Origin: Cytobacillus depressus
GTDB lineage: Bacteria; Bacillota; Bacilli; Bacillales; Cytobacillaceae
Reading direction: 5' to 3'
Assembly (NCBI RefSeq): GCF_008923245.1
Contig: NZ_WBOS01000002.1
Coordinates: 248,001-312,000 of the forward strand
Length of the DNA stretch: 64,000 bases
The translations under genes and the position numbers were made by a program. The notes beneath the pieces were generated by a model that worked only from the letters and a program-made list of their open reading frames with translations, made no database searches and was not told where the DNA came from. Position 1 is the stretch's first letter; the number at the start of each line of letters is the position of its first letter. Shown here piece by piece: positions 36,912 to 46,356 of the stretch.

Positions 36912-37028
36912 CAGTTCTAACAAAATATCAAAGAACTGTCACCTTGTTCCAGATTAAAGGAAGGGTTTTCTCCCAGTTTTGTAGAACTATGTATGTATGT
37001 TTAAATCCCAGCGGGAGGGAAAGAGGAA

Positions 37029-38489
37029 GTGAATATAGACAAGAATATACAAGCAGATATTCATATAGATCATCAAAATGAGAAAGAGAATGAAGGAAAC
37101 AATTTTGCAAACATATATCGTAGTTTATTTGAAGAAGCACTAGAAGGAATAATTTTTTGGAAGGGCAAGGGGCAAATTATAAAAGCAAATAAGGCCGCCT
37201 GCCGAATTTTTGAATGTGATGAAGAAGTGCTCGTTACAAAGAGAATTCAAGATTTTATTTATTCGAATAAAGAAAAGTTTTATCAAATCTACAATAATAT
37301 GCTTCAAAATGGCTCTATTCGGGATGAACTTGTGTTTCTGATGCCTAATGGACAAAAAAAAGCATTAGAATTTACGAGTAAATTACATACGGTCGAAGGC
37401 TTCCATATGACGATTTTTCGAAATGTCAGTGATACTCGCAAAATGGAAAGAGAGCTTAGAAAAAGTGAATTGAAATTTAGAAGGGTTTTTGAAGGTGCCT
37501 TCGAAGGGATGATTATTTGGAACAATGATTTTAACATTGTTGATATTAATCATGCTGCAGAGAAGATGCTTTTTGTCTCAAAAGATGATTTAATTGGTCA
37601 TTCATTTAAAAACTTATTGTTAAAATTTCAGCTAACAAATGAAGAGATCATCGGGTATTATAATCATCTCAAAAATAGCGGCCAAACAAAAGGCACAGTT
37701 ATTATTACCGGTAAATCTGGAGAAAAAAAGCATATTGAGTTTGCGGCTAAATACAATGTTTTTTCTGAATTGAACTTAGTAACATTTAAAGATATTACAG
37801 AAAAACTAGAGATTGAAGCTCAGCTGAGGAAATCCGATACGTTGCATGTAATTGGTGAGCTCGCTGCCGGAATTGCTCATGAAATTCGTAATCCAATGAC
37901 AGCTTTAAAAGGCTTTATTCAACTTTTAGAAGACTCTGTGAAAGATGATCATTCTATGTACTTTAATATTATTACATCTGAATTACAGAGAATTGACTCG
38001 ATCATTAATGAGTTTTTAATTTTAGCAAAACCGAAAGCAGTCAAATTTATTGAAAAAGATATTACGAAAATTATGTGGGAAACAGTTGAATTTTTACATG
38101 CTCAAGCTGCCTTACATAATATTCAGTTTCAAACAGCATATGAGAAAGACTTACCTCCTATTTATTGTGAACCAAATCAAATGAAAAAGGTTTTTATTAA
38201 TCTATTAAAAAATGCAATTGAAGTTATGCCAAATGGTGGTTTTATCGATATTTCCATCAAATCTACAAAAGATGACTATATTCAAATATCCATTAAAGAT
38301 GAAGGTACAGGAATCCCGAAGGATAAAGTTGAAAAACTTGGGCAGCCTTTTTATACGACAAAAGAAAGAGGGACAGGGCTCGGTTTAATGGTCACCTTTA
38401 AGATTATTGAAGAACATAAAGGAAGAATTGAAGTTGAAAGTGAATTAGGAGTTGGTACGATTTTTAATATATTCCTCCCATTAAAGTAA
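37029..38489 (+). CDS. Cytoplasmic PAS sensor histidine kinase, KinE-like
   Basis: This 486-residue kinase has no membrane segment. Two PAS domains (about 28-140 and 148-260) precede a HisKA domain with GIAHEIRNPMTALKGFIQLL (phosphorylated His) and an HATPase_c domain (NLLKNAIEVMPNGG, DEGTGIP, GTGLGLMV). The H-box is the form found in sporulation phosphorelay kinases KinA-E. Genomic position after ykrP corresponds to kinE. It is shorter than the recalled B. subtilis KinE (about 738 residues), so fewer PAS domains are present. No response regulator is adjacent, as expected for a Spo0F kinase. GTG start after GGGAGGG. Confidence 0.88.
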   Translation: MNIDKNIQADIHIDHQNEKENEGNNFANIYRSLFEEALEGIIFWKGKGQIIKANKAACRIFECDEEVLVTKRIQDFIYSNKEKFYQIYNNMLQNGSIRDELVFLMPNGQKKALEFTSKLHTVEGFHMTIFRNVSDTRKMERELRKSELKFRRVFEGAFEGMIIWNNDFNIVDINHAAEKMLFVSKDDLIGHSFKNLLLKFQLTNEEIIGYYNHLKNSGQTKGTVIITGKSGEKKHIEFAAKYNVFSELNLVTFKDITEKLEIEAQLRKSDTLHVIGELAAGIAHEIRNPMTALKGFIQLLEDSVKDDHSMYFNIITSELQRIDSIINEFLILAKPKAVKFIEKDITKIMWETVEFLHAQAALHNIQFQTAYEKDLPPIYCEPNQMKKVFINLLKNAIEVMPNGGFIDISIKSTKDDYIQISIKDEGTGIPKDKVEKLGQPFYTTKERGTGLGLMVTFKIIEEHKGRIEVESELGVGTIFNIFLPLK

Positions 38490-38646
38490 TAATTAGTATA
38501 GAAAATGTCGAGAAAACTTTGATGGTGAATGCTGTCTAATTTTGCGAAACTATTTACTTTTTTAGTAATTCTTGTAATAATGCTAGAGGACACTATCTAG
38601 CAGAAATGAAGAGAATTGTATGAATAGATAGGATGGGGGAAAAAGG

Positions 38647-38904
38647 TTGGGACATATCTGTAAAAAATTATTGCTCCAAATTCAAGAAAAAAGGGAGAAT
38701 ATGATAAATTCTGCTAATAAATATGGCTACACGAGTGAAACCACCATTCGCTGCAGTCAAGAATTGGACCAATTAATTTATGAATATCAATTAAATATAC
38801 ATTTTAAGGACAAGCAAAATCAAGAAACTCATTATCCCTTTAAGAAAATGTTTCTCGTTTTTCCGGATGAATATAATGACCGGAAATACGAAATAATGAC
38901 TTAA
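38647..38904 (+). CDS. Spo0E-like aspartyl-phosphate phosphatase
   Basis: This 85-residue protein has the Spo0E signature SQELDQLIYEYQ in its second helix and an N-terminal helix KKLLLQIQEKRENMINSANK. Spo0E-family proteins dephosphorylate Spo0A~P and so oppose the phosphorelay. It lies 157 bases after the KinE-like kinase on the same strand, which places a phosphate donor and a phosphate remover side by side. TTG start at 38647 behind a GGGGGA stretch. The C-terminal 30 residues are not recognisable. Confidence 0.88.
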   Translation: MGHICKKLLLQIQEKRENMINSANKYGYTSETTIRCSQELDQLIYEYQLNIHFKDKQNQETHYPFKKMFLVFPDEYNDRKYEIMT

Positions 38905-38911
38905 CATAATT

Positions 38912-38947
38912 CCTATGGCGTTAATTCCCGCTATAGGTTTTTTTTTT
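38912..38947 (+). terminator. Terminator of the Spo0E-like gene
   Basis: CCTATGGCG pairs with CGCTATAGG (one G-T pair) and is followed by ten Ts. Confidence 0.88.
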
Positions 38948-39098
38948 GCTTATTTTTGTATAATCCAACCTCATTTGCCGGATTTATTTTCTTCAATTGT
39001 TAGTACTATGCTTGTGCCGGAAGTCATATAACGTTAATATATAGCTTTTTTAGAAAGAATAAAGGGAAGCGTTTTCAGGAAAAGGAGGGAGTTCAATC

Positions 39099-39920
39099 AT
39101 GCACATTGTTGTCTGTGTCAAGCAAGTACCAGATACAAAAATCATTAAAATCAATCCAAAAACAAACACACTCGACCGTAGAAGTGCTCCGGCGATTTTA
39201 AATCCATATGATGCACATGCAGTCCAAGAAGCTGTGAGAATAAGAAGAGAACTAGGTGGGGGAACGATTTCTGTCTTGTCAATGGGGCCTCCACAGGCAA
39301 CGGCAGTCATTAAGAAAAGTATTGAAATTGGGGCAGATCAAGGCTATTTAATATCTGATCGTGCCTTTGCAGGGGCAGATACACTCGCGACGAGCTATGC
39401 CTTATCGAAGGCATTGGAGCGAATAGAGAAAGAACAGTCTATTGATCTAATCATTTGTGGGCTGCATGCGATTGACGGGGATACTGGACAGGTTGGCCCT
39501 GGTATCGCAAGAAGACTAGACATTCCTCCAATTACGAATGTCATTGAAGTGACAAGTTTTAATACTTCAGAAAAAACAATGATTTTAAAACGGAAAATTG
39601 CGGGTGGATACCAATTAATAGAAACACAAATCCCGAGTTTATTAACAGTAACAAAAGAAATTAATGATATCGAATACCCGCCAATGCCTAATATGATTAA
39701 AGCAGCGCGGTATGAGCCTATCATTTGGACGGTCAATGATTTAGAAAATGTCGATCGAACCCAATTAGGGCTTAAAGGGTCCCCGACGATAGTCGGTAAG
39801 ATGTTCACACCACCAAAGCCAGAAGGCGGGAAGAAGCTTGAAGGCAATGCGGATGAACAAGTCGCACAGCTGCTTGCTTTATTGGAGGATAAAAAGGGTT
39901 TGCTATTCGATAGCGTATAA
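39099..39920 (+). CDS. fixA: Electron transfer flavoprotein beta subunit, FixA type
   Basis: This 273-residue EtfB/FixA subunit begins MHIVVCVKQVPDTKIIKINP and has the adenine-nucleotide/flavin fold with GGTISVLSMGPPQA, DLIICGLHAIDGDTGQVGPG and RKIAGGYQLIETQIPSLLTV. It pairs with the next gene to bind FAD and move electrons to the FixCX unit. It is first of a four-gene operon with close spacing. Presence of fixC and fixX marks it as FixA rather than housekeeping EtfB. AAAAGGAGGG precedes the ATG. Confidence 0.92.
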   Translation: MHIVVCVKQVPDTKIIKINPKTNTLDRRSAPAILNPYDAHAVQEAVRIRRELGGGTISVLSMGPPQATAVIKKSIEIGADQGYLISDRAFAGADTLATSYALSKALERIEKEQSIDLIICGLHAIDGDTGQVGPGIARRLDIPPITNVIEVTSFNTSEKTMILKRKIAGGYQLIETQIPSLLTVTKEINDIEYPPMPNMIKAARYEPIIWTVNDLENVDRTQLGLKGSPTIVGKMFTPPKPEGGKKLEGNADEQVAQLLALLEDKKGLLFDSV

Positions 39921-39956
39921 AATATATTCATTTTTTTTAATAAAGGAGATGTCCTA

Positions 39957-40985
39957 ATGTTTGAAGCCTATCGTGGTGTATGGGTGTATATAGAGGTTAA
40001 TGAAGGGAAAATTGAAGAAGTTTCTTTAGAGCTGTTAGGAGCGGGACGGAAGCTTGCTGACAAACTGGATGTGCCATTATCAGGGATATTATTAGGTTAT
40101 GACGTTAAAGGATTGAGTGAAGAGGTTATTTTCTACGGGGCTGATCAAGTATATGTCATTGATCATCCTGTATTGGCTGATTATCGGACAGAATCATATA
40201 TGAAGGGCGTGATTTTTCTAGCGGAAAAATATAAGCCGGAAATTTTCCTATATGGAGCAACTTCCAATGGAAAAGATGTAGCAAGTGCGGTTGCAACAGA
40301 TTTAAGTACCGGATTAACGGCAGATACAACGATGCTTGATGTAGATTTGGAAAAAAGATTACTTGAGGCAAGCCGCCCAGCATTTGGCGGCAATATTATG
40401 GCTACAATTCTATGTAAAAAGCATCGGCCGCAAATGGCAACCGTTCGACCAAAGGTAATGAAAGCACTTGATAGAGATACGAAAAGGCAAGGAAAAATTA
40501 TTGAAGAGGAAATTTCATTAAAAGAGGAAGACATGAGAACGAAGGTGCTTAAAATTGTGAAAGACGTCACAAAAAAGGTCCGTTTAGCTGATGCCCATGT
40601 TGTTGTTGCTGGGGGCAAAGGGATGGGCGACTTGAAAGGATTTCAGCTTATACATGAGTTAGCGGAAACGATAGATGCAACAGTCGGCGGCACAAGGGAT
40701 GTCGTTGAAGCTGGCTGGCTTCCCCATGAACAGCAGGTTGGTCAAACGGGAGAAACAATTACTCCAAAAATCTATTTTGCTATTGGCATTTCTGGAGCCA
40801 TTCAGCATATCGTTGGTATGAAGAATTCGGAATTTATTATTGCTATCAATAAGGATCCTAATGCGCCAATTTTTGATGTTGCTACTTACGGGATCGTTGG
40901 CGATGCTTTAGAAATTGTGCCAAAACTAATTGAACAGTTTAAAGAGCTGCGCAAAGAGAAGGGCGGTGAAGTCAGTTATGTCTGA
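39957..40985 (+). CDS. fixB: Electron transfer flavoprotein alpha subunit, FixB type
   Basis: This 342-residue EtfA/FixB subunit has an N-terminal domain to about residue 200. The C-terminal FAD domain has VVVAGGKGMGDLKGFQLIHE, GGTRDVVEAGWLPHEQQVGQ, TGETITPKIYFAIGISGAIQ and HIVGMKNSEFIIAINKD. FixAB with FixCX forms a flavin-based electron-bifurcating complex in characterised species. The stop codon overlaps the fixC start by eight bases, so translation is coupled. AAAGGAG precedes the ATG. Confidence 0.93.
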   Translation: MFEAYRGVWVYIEVNEGKIEEVSLELLGAGRKLADKLDVPLSGILLGYDVKGLSEEVIFYGADQVYVIDHPVLADYRTESYMKGVIFLAEKYKPEIFLYGATSNGKDVASAVATDLSTGLTADTTMLDVDLEKRLLEASRPAFGGNIMATILCKKHRPQMATVRPKVMKALDRDTKRQGKIIEEEISLKEEDMRTKVLKIVKDVTKKVRLADAHVVVAGGKGMGDLKGFQLIHELAETIDATVGGTRDVVEAGWLPHEQQVGQTGETITPKIYFAIGISGAIQHIVGMKNSEFIIAINKDPNAPIFDVATYGIVGDALEIVPKLIEQFKELRKEKGGEVSYV

Positions 40986-42273
40986 AAAATTTGACGTCAT
41001 TGTAGTAGGTGCAGGACCAGCAGGAACATCATGTGCCTATACTTGTGCGAAAAATGGTTTAAAGGTTTTACAGATTGAGAGAGGAGAATATCCAGGCAGC
41101 AAAAACGTAATGGGCGGTGTGTTATACCGTAAACAGATGGAGGAGATTATTCCTGAGTTTTGGAAGGAAGCTCCATTAGAAAGACCGGTAATTGAACAGC
41201 GATTTTGGATGATGGATAAAGAATCGACAGTTACATTCGGCTATAAGGGGCTTGAATGGGGAGTAGAGCCTTACAATAACTTCACCGTTTTGAGGGCCCA
41301 TTTTGACCAATGGTTTGCTAAAAAAGGGGTTGAACAAGGAGTTCTCCTCATTAATGAAACGGTCGTACTTGAATGTATTGTTGAAAATGGAAAAGTAGTC
41401 GGAGTGAGAACCGATCGTCCAGATGGGGATGTATATGCGGATGTGGTTGTACTAGCCGATGGGGTGAACTCTCTTCTTGGGAAGCAGCTTGGCTTCCATA
41501 AGGAGTTTAGGCCAGATGAAGTCGCACTTACTGTCATGGAAGTCGTGAATCTACCAAAGGAAAAAATTAATGATCGCTTTAATTTAGAAGATAACCAAGG
41601 TTGTACCATTGAAATATTTGGGGACTCTACTAAGGGGAATTTAGGAACAGCATTTATTTATACGAATAAAGAAAGCATCAATATTGGGGTCGGAACAACG
41701 CTTTCCAGTATGATTAACGCCAAGCTGCGTCCTTATGATCTATTAGACTATTTAAAGACTCATCCAGTGGTTAGACCATTAATGGAAGGAGGAGAATCTG
41801 CTGAATATTTAGCCCATCTTATTCCTGAAGGAGGATATCATTCTGTTCCAAAGGTAGCCGGAAATGGAGTACTCGTCGTAGGGGATGCTGCACAGCTCGT
41901 TAACGCCATTCATCGGGAAGGCTCCAATATGGCGATGAAGTCGGGGCAAATTGCTGCTGAAGCTATACTTCAAGCGAAAAAGCGCAATGATTTCAGTGAA
42001 GCGAGCTTAAATCATTACAGGGAAGCTCTGTACGAAAGCTTTATTATGAAGGACTTGGAAAAATATAAAGATGCTACACATGTTTTTGAACACTATCCAC
42101 AATATTTCAAGGAATATGTGCCGTTAATGAATAAGGCAGCAAGCAAATTTTTTACGGTCGATGGCACTTCTAAAAAGGAAAAACAAAAACAAATTATGAA
42201 GAGCTTCACTAGTGAAAGGGGTACGATTAAGGTCTTCAAAGATATGTATCGCGCATGGAAGGCGGTGAAATAA
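40978..42273 (+). CDS. fixC: FAD-dependent ETF:quinone oxidoreductase-like protein FixC
   Basis: This 431-residue flavoprotein has an N-terminal dinucleotide-binding motif (VIVVGAGPAGTSCAYTCAKN), GSKNVMGGVLY, and the FAD-contacting GNGVLVVGDAAQLVNAIHRE. FixC is smaller than mitochondrial-type ETF-QO because its ferredoxin part is the separate FixX. It passes electrons from FixAB to the quinone pool. The start is ATG 40978, inside the end of fixB; the longer upstream frame lies within fixB. The fixX start follows immediately. Confidence 0.94.
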   Translation: MSEKFDVIVVGAGPAGTSCAYTCAKNGLKVLQIERGEYPGSKNVMGGVLYRKQMEEIIPEFWKEAPLERPVIEQRFWMMDKESTVTFGYKGLEWGVEPYNNFTVLRAHFDQWFAKKGVEQGVLLINETVVLECIVENGKVVGVRTDRPDGDVYADVVVLADGVNSLLGKQLGFHKEFRPDEVALTVMEVVNLPKEKINDRFNLEDNQGCTIEIFGDSTKGNLGTAFIYTNKESINIGVGTTLSSMINAKLRPYDLLDYLKTHPVVRPLMEGGESAEYLAHLIPEGGYHSVPKVAGNGVLVVGDAAQLVNAIHREGSNMAMKSGQIAAEAILQAKKRNDFSEASLNHYREALYESFIMKDLEKYKDATHVFEHYPQYFKEYVPLMNKAASKFFTVDGTSKKEKQKQIMKSFTSERGTIKVFKDMYRAWKAVK

Positions 42274-42558
42274 ATGTCAACGAAGAATATTGAAGAAAAA
42301 CAATATTTAATTCGTTTTAAGGCGGACACGAAGTCACATTTAACCGTTATGGACCATGATATTTGTATAACAAAATGCCCTGATAAAATATGTACGATTT
42401 TTTGTCCAGCTGAAGTTTATAAATGGGAAGGATTAAGAATGCAGGTTGGCTATGAAGGCTGCCATGAATGTGGAAGCTGCCGGATCGGCTGTCCCTACCA
42501 AAATATTAAATGGGAATATCCGAAAGGCGGCCATGGAATTGTATTTAGGCTCGCTTAA
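42274..42558 (+). CDS. fixX: Ferredoxin-like protein FixX
   Basis: This 94-residue ferredoxin-like subunit has Cys clusters ITKCPDKICTIFCPAEVYKW and GCHECGSCRIGCPYQNI, the spacing found in FixX. One complete 4Fe-4S site is expected. It works with FixC. Its ATG follows the fixC stop directly and uses a GGCGGTGA site inside fixC. A terminator after it separates the fix operon from liv. Confidence 0.94.
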   Translation: MSTKNIEEKQYLIRFKADTKSHLTVMDHDICITKCPDKICTIFCPAEVYKWEGLRMQVGYEGCHECGSCRIGCPYQNIKWEYPKGGHGIVFRLA

Positions 42559-42592
42559 TTCCAAATTAGTAGAAACAAATTATAATAACTAA

Positions 42593-42628
42593 TAATCATC
42601 CGTTTAATAGTACGGGTGATTTTTTTTG
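42593..42628 (+). terminator. Terminator of fixABCX
   Basis: A perfect 10-bp stem AATCATCCGT/ACGGGTGATT (G-T allowed) is followed by eight Ts. Confidence 0.9.
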
Positions 42629-42772
42629 ACTTTTAAAATATTTAGTAGGTATATTGATGTGTATTTGGATCTGAATCCTCAAAAAATATTTTTATTAATT
42701 GTCCTACTTTTAAATCTCTTAAATATATATATTAAAAGATTTATATTTTTAATAAAAATTAGGGGGGACAAC

Positions 42773-43969
42773 ATGAAAATTAAGAGGTCTTTAGCACTAT
42801 TGTTAACAGGAGGATTAATAGCAGGTATTTTAGCTGGCTGTGGTCCAAAATCAGAATCTGGAAGTTTAGGTGAGAAAAACGATTCGACCGTCATAAAAAT
42901 TGCTACACAGACTCCGCTCTCGGGTGGAAGTGCAACGATAGGAGAAGCCATTAAATTAGGTGCACAGCTTGGATTAGACGAACAAAAGGCTAAGTTTAAG
43001 GAATTAGGCTTTGAGTTGCAGCTTGTCCCATATGATGATCAAGCAGATCCAAAAAAAGGGGTGGCAAATGCACAATTAATAGGTTCGGATAAAGCGATTC
43101 TTGCTGTGGTTGGTCACTTTAACTCAGGAGTCGCAATTCCTTCTTCGGAAGTATATGAAAAATACGCTATCCCAATGGTTTCTCCAGCCAATTCTGCAAC
43201 AGATGTTACTGATAGAAGATTAAAAACTGTAAACCGTATCGTTGCTCGTGATGACTTTCAAGGTCCAGCCGGTGCTGAATATGCAATTAACAAATTAAAT
43301 GCTAAGAAAATCTTTGTTGTTCAAGATAAAACAGCATATGGCTCTGGTTTAGCAGAGGCTTTCAAAAAGGCAGCGGAAGAAAAAGGAGCTGAAATCCTGG
43401 GTTTTGAAGGGATTACGGTCGGAGAAAAAGATTTTAATGGTGTTCTTAACCAAATTCTTTCCAAGAAGCCTGATTTGGTGTTTTTTGGGGGAATCTATTC
43501 CGAAGCAGGATTGTTAATTAAACAGGCCCGCGAAAAAGGCATTGATATCCCATTTATGGGTGGAGATGCACTTGATGCTTCTACATTAGTTGAGATTGCT
43601 GGAGATGCCGTTAAAAACACGTACATTACTTCTTTAGCGGGAGATTCTACTAAATCAGAAGAAGGTAAAAAGTTTATCGAAAAATATAAAGCCGCATTTA
43701 ACAAAAATACGGAATCCTACTCAATTTATGGCTATGATACGATGGGTCTTGTTTTAAAAGGAATTGAAGATGCGATTAAAGCAAATGATAATAAATTGCC
43801 AACTCGTGAGCAAGTAAGAGATGCCGTTCGTGGAACGCAAGACTACCAAGGTGTGATGACAAAAGTTAGCTTTGACGATAAAGGCGACAATGAGTTTGCT
43901 AAAGTGTTTATTTTTAGTTTCAAAGAAGCTGCCTATCCGGCTGAATTTGTGGGCGAAGTTGGGCAATAA
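42773..43969 (+). CDS. livJ: Branched-chain amino acid-type ABC transporter substrate-binding lipoprotein
   Basis: This 398-residue lipoprotein has a signal ending GGLIAGILAGCG (lipobox LAGC) and a Leu/Ile/Val-binding periplasmic-protein-like fold (QTPLSGGSATIGEAIKLGAQ, AVVGHFNSGVAIPSSEVYEK, YDTMGLVLKGIEDAI). It captures a ligand for the LivHMGF permease encoded next. The family also binds aromatic compounds, urea and short amides, so the substrate is not certain. AGGGGGG lies six bases before ATG 42773; a longer frame upstream is not preceded by a site. Confidence 0.92.
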   Translation: MKIKRSLALLLTGGLIAGILAGCGPKSESGSLGEKNDSTVIKIATQTPLSGGSATIGEAIKLGAQLGLDEQKAKFKELGFELQLVPYDDQADPKKGVANAQLIGSDKAILAVVGHFNSGVAIPSSEVYEKYAIPMVSPANSATDVTDRRLKTVNRIVARDDFQGPAGAEYAINKLNAKKIFVVQDKTAYGSGLAEAFKKAAEEKGAEILGFEGITVGEKDFNGVLNQILSKKPDLVFFGGIYSEAGLLIKQAREKGIDIPFMGGDALDASTLVEIAGDAVKNTYITSLAGDSTKSEEGKKFIEKYKAAFNKNTESYSIYGYDTMGLVLKGIEDAIKANDNKLPTREQVRDAVRGTQDYQGVMTKVSFDDKGDNEFAKVFIFSFKEAAYPAEFVGEVGQ

Positions 43970-43984
43970 AGAATGAATTGGATG

Positions 43985-44024
43985 AAAAGGGTATATCCCA
44001 TTATATGGTGAGAATACCCTTTTT
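43985..44024 (+). terminator. Hairpin between livJ and livH
   Basis: AAAAGGGTAT pairs with ATACCCTTTT around an inner weak stem, followed by a T-run. It probably lets livJ be expressed at a higher level than the permease genes by partial termination. Confidence 0.75.
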
Positions 44025-44054
44025 GTCTATACATTTGGGACAAGGAGGTAACGT

Positions 44055-45041
44055 ATGCTGAATGAAATGATACAAACAATCCCTCAAGTTTTAATTGACG
44101 GCCTGACTTTAGGAGCTGTATATGCTGTTATTGCTTTAGGGTATACGATGGTTTATGGGATATTAGAGTTAATCAACTTTGCACACGGTGAGATCTTTAT
44201 GACAGGTGCTTTTATCGGTACAGCGATTCTCATCGTTTTGACGGGAATAGGGTGGGTTTCAGCAGTGCCGGCAATTGTTATGTTGATTACGGTACTTTTA
44301 TTAACGGCTATCCTAACTGGCTTAATAGGGATGGGGATTGAACGAGTAGCGTATCGACCGTTACGAAAAGCACCTAGATTAATCCCCCTTATTACAGCGA
44401 TCGGTATTTCATTTTTATTACAAGATATTGTGAGATTCATCGCTGAATTAAAAAAAGGGAATTTTATCGTAACAGGACCGAGTCTTTTTACAAATCAACT
44501 TTCAATTAAAGCTTCCTCCATTAGCTCTATTTTTAACGACGCATCTATTAAAACATCATTTGTCATTGTGCTTGTAACGGCGGTTATTATGATGATTGGG
44601 CTTGACTTCTTTGTTAATCGAACAAAATGGGGAATGGCAATGAGGGCTGTAGCTCAAGATCGGGAAACAGCTTCCTTAATGTCAATCAATGTGAATAAGG
44701 TTATTTCAATTACCTTTTTTATTGGATCTGCTCTTGGCGGAGCAACAGGAGTACTATTTGCCGTCCAATACGGAACGATCGATCCTTATATTGGGTTTAT
44801 TCTTGGATTAAAAGCATTTACAGCGGCAGTATTAGGGGGCATAGGAAATATTCGCGGTGCCATGCTGGGAGGGCTACTCCTTGGAGTAATGGAAATGTTT
44901 GCATCTGCCAATTTAACATTATTAACAGGTGGGATATTCGGTGCCGAATACAAAGATGTCTTTGCCTTTGCCATCTTGATTATCGTGTTGCTTTTTAAAC
45001 CGGAGGGTCTACTTGGCAAACCTCAGCTTGAGAAAGTGTAG
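44055..45041 (+). CDS. livH: Liv-type ABC permease LivH
   Basis: This 328-residue membrane permease has about eight helices. LivH motifs are GLTLGAVYAVIALGYTMVYG, ELINFAHGEIFMTGAF, and the EAA-like cytoplasmic loop GMAMRAVAQDRETASLMSIN. It forms the translocation channel with LivM. AAGGAGG precedes the ATG. The next gene starts within ten bases of its stop codon. Confidence 0.94.
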   Translation: MLNEMIQTIPQVLIDGLTLGAVYAVIALGYTMVYGILELINFAHGEIFMTGAFIGTAILIVLTGIGWVSAVPAIVMLITVLLLTAILTGLIGMGIERVAYRPLRKAPRLIPLITAIGISFLLQDIVRFIAELKKGNFIVTGPSLFTNQLSIKASSISSIFNDASIKTSFVIVLVTAVIMMIGLDFFVNRTKWGMAMRAVAQDRETASLMSINVNKVISITFFIGSALGGATGVLFAVQYGTIDPYIGFILGLKAFTAAVLGGIGNIRGAMLGGLLLGVMEMFASANLTLLTGGIFGAEYKDVFAFAILIIVLLFKPEGLLGKPQLEKV

Positions 45042-45050
45042 GTGAGAAGA

Positions 45051-46352
45051 ATGAAAACTCTATGGAATAAATATAAACAAAACAAAATGGCACATGGGAT
45101 CTTTCTTTTAATTTACATCTGTGTTTCATCTCTAAGTTTATTTATGGCACAAAGGTCAGTTACTGCATTCCTGCTATTATTATCTTCATTGTTATTGCTA
45201 TATTTTACAAACTTCAAAAATCTTACGAAGTGGTTGATTGCGGGAATTGTTCTTGCGTTTTTACTTCCATTTACAGCAAGTCAAGGAGATGCGTATCAAT
45301 CCTATATGGAAGTTGCTACACTCGTTGGAATCTATATTGCGATGGCTCTTGGATTAAATATTGTCGTTGGAATGGCTGGTCTTCTTGATTTGGGATTTGT
45401 CGCCTTCTTTGCTGTTGGAGCATACACATATGGGATTTTTGCTACAGCACAAGCTTCGAATTTTATGCCTTTTGGTACGTTCCCTCTTTCGGGAGAAAGC
45501 TTTTGGATATTTATTATTTTTGGCTGTTTAGTTGCTGCATTGTTTGGAATATTACTTGGAATTCCGGTCCTTCGAGTAAAAGGGGATTATTTAGCAATCG
45601 TTACATTAGGGTTTGGTGAGATTATTAGAATTATTTTTAATAACCTTGACCGCCCAATTAATATAACAAATGGTGCAATGGGAATTCCTTCAGTCACTCC
45701 GCCTCGTTTGTTTGGAATAGATTTTCTTTTTCCAAGTCAATTTTATTACATTGTACTCGTCATCCTGCTATTTACAATTTTTACTGTCCGACGTTTCGAG
45801 CATTCAAAAATAGGCCGTTCATGGAAAGCGGTTAGAGAAAATGAAATTGCTGCCCAAGCGATGGGTGTTCCTTTAGTTCGAACAAAACTAATGGCCTTTG
45901 CCATCGGTGCATCCTTCTCAGGGATGATGGGTGTTGTCTTTGCTGCAAAACAAGCCTTTGTCGATCCTACAAGCTTCACTCTCCTTGAATCCATCACAAT
46001 TCTAGTTATGGTGCTCTTAGGCGGGATGGGCAGTGTCCCAGGTGTTATTCTAGGTGCAGCTGTGATGACGATTCTGAATCTTCAAGTATTAACTGAAATA
46101 ACAAATTGGTTAAATCAGCTAAGTATGTCCGGGGCTATTTCAATCCCAGACGCACTTTCACCGGCTAAAATGCAAAGATTAATATTCGGTCTGCTATTAA
46201 TCTTGTTTGCTTTATATAGACCACAGGGACTTTTGCCAGCGAAAAATCGTATCTATGATGAGAAGGTTTTACAAGAAGGAAGCGGTCAAACAGTTTTAGG
46301 TATTGCAACTGAACAATCACAAAATGAGAAGCTTAATGTTAAGGAGGTGTAG
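45051..46352 (+). CDS. livM: Liv-type ABC permease LivM
   Basis: This 433-residue permease has an N-terminal extension of several helices before the conserved core. Core motifs are IYIAMALGLNIVVGMAGLLD, LGFVAFFAVGAYTYG, VKGDYLAIVTLGFGEIIRII and the EAA-type loop RSWKAVRENEIAAQAMGV. It pairs with LivH. I chose ATG 45051; an in-frame GTG at 45042 lies inside the AGGTGAG site. It ends five bases before the livG ATG. Confidence 0.93.
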   Translation: MKTLWNKYKQNKMAHGIFLLIYICVSSLSLFMAQRSVTAFLLLLSSLLLLYFTNFKNLTKWLIAGIVLAFLLPFTASQGDAYQSYMEVATLVGIYIAMALGLNIVVGMAGLLDLGFVAFFAVGAYTYGIFATAQASNFMPFGTFPLSGESFWIFIIFGCLVAALFGILLGIPVLRVKGDYLAIVTLGFGEIIRIIFNNLDRPINITNGAMGIPSVTPPRLFGIDFLFPSQFYYIVLVILLFTIFTVRRFEHSKIGRSWKAVRENEIAAQAMGVPLVRTKLMAFAIGASFSGMMGVVFAAKQAFVDPTSFTLLESITILVMVLLGGMGSVPGVILGAAVMTILNLQVLTEITNWLNQLSMSGAISIPDALSPAKMQRLIFGLLLILFALYRPQGLLPAKNRIYDEKVLQEGSGQTVLGIATEQSQNEKLNVKEV

Positions 46353-46356
46353 GTGC

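Noticed and set aside
42626..42772. livJ starting at the far upstream TTG (42626)
   Set aside because: The extra 49 residues would place a hydrophobic stretch before the true lipoprotein signal, and the only good ribosome binding site (AGGGGGG) precedes ATG 42773.
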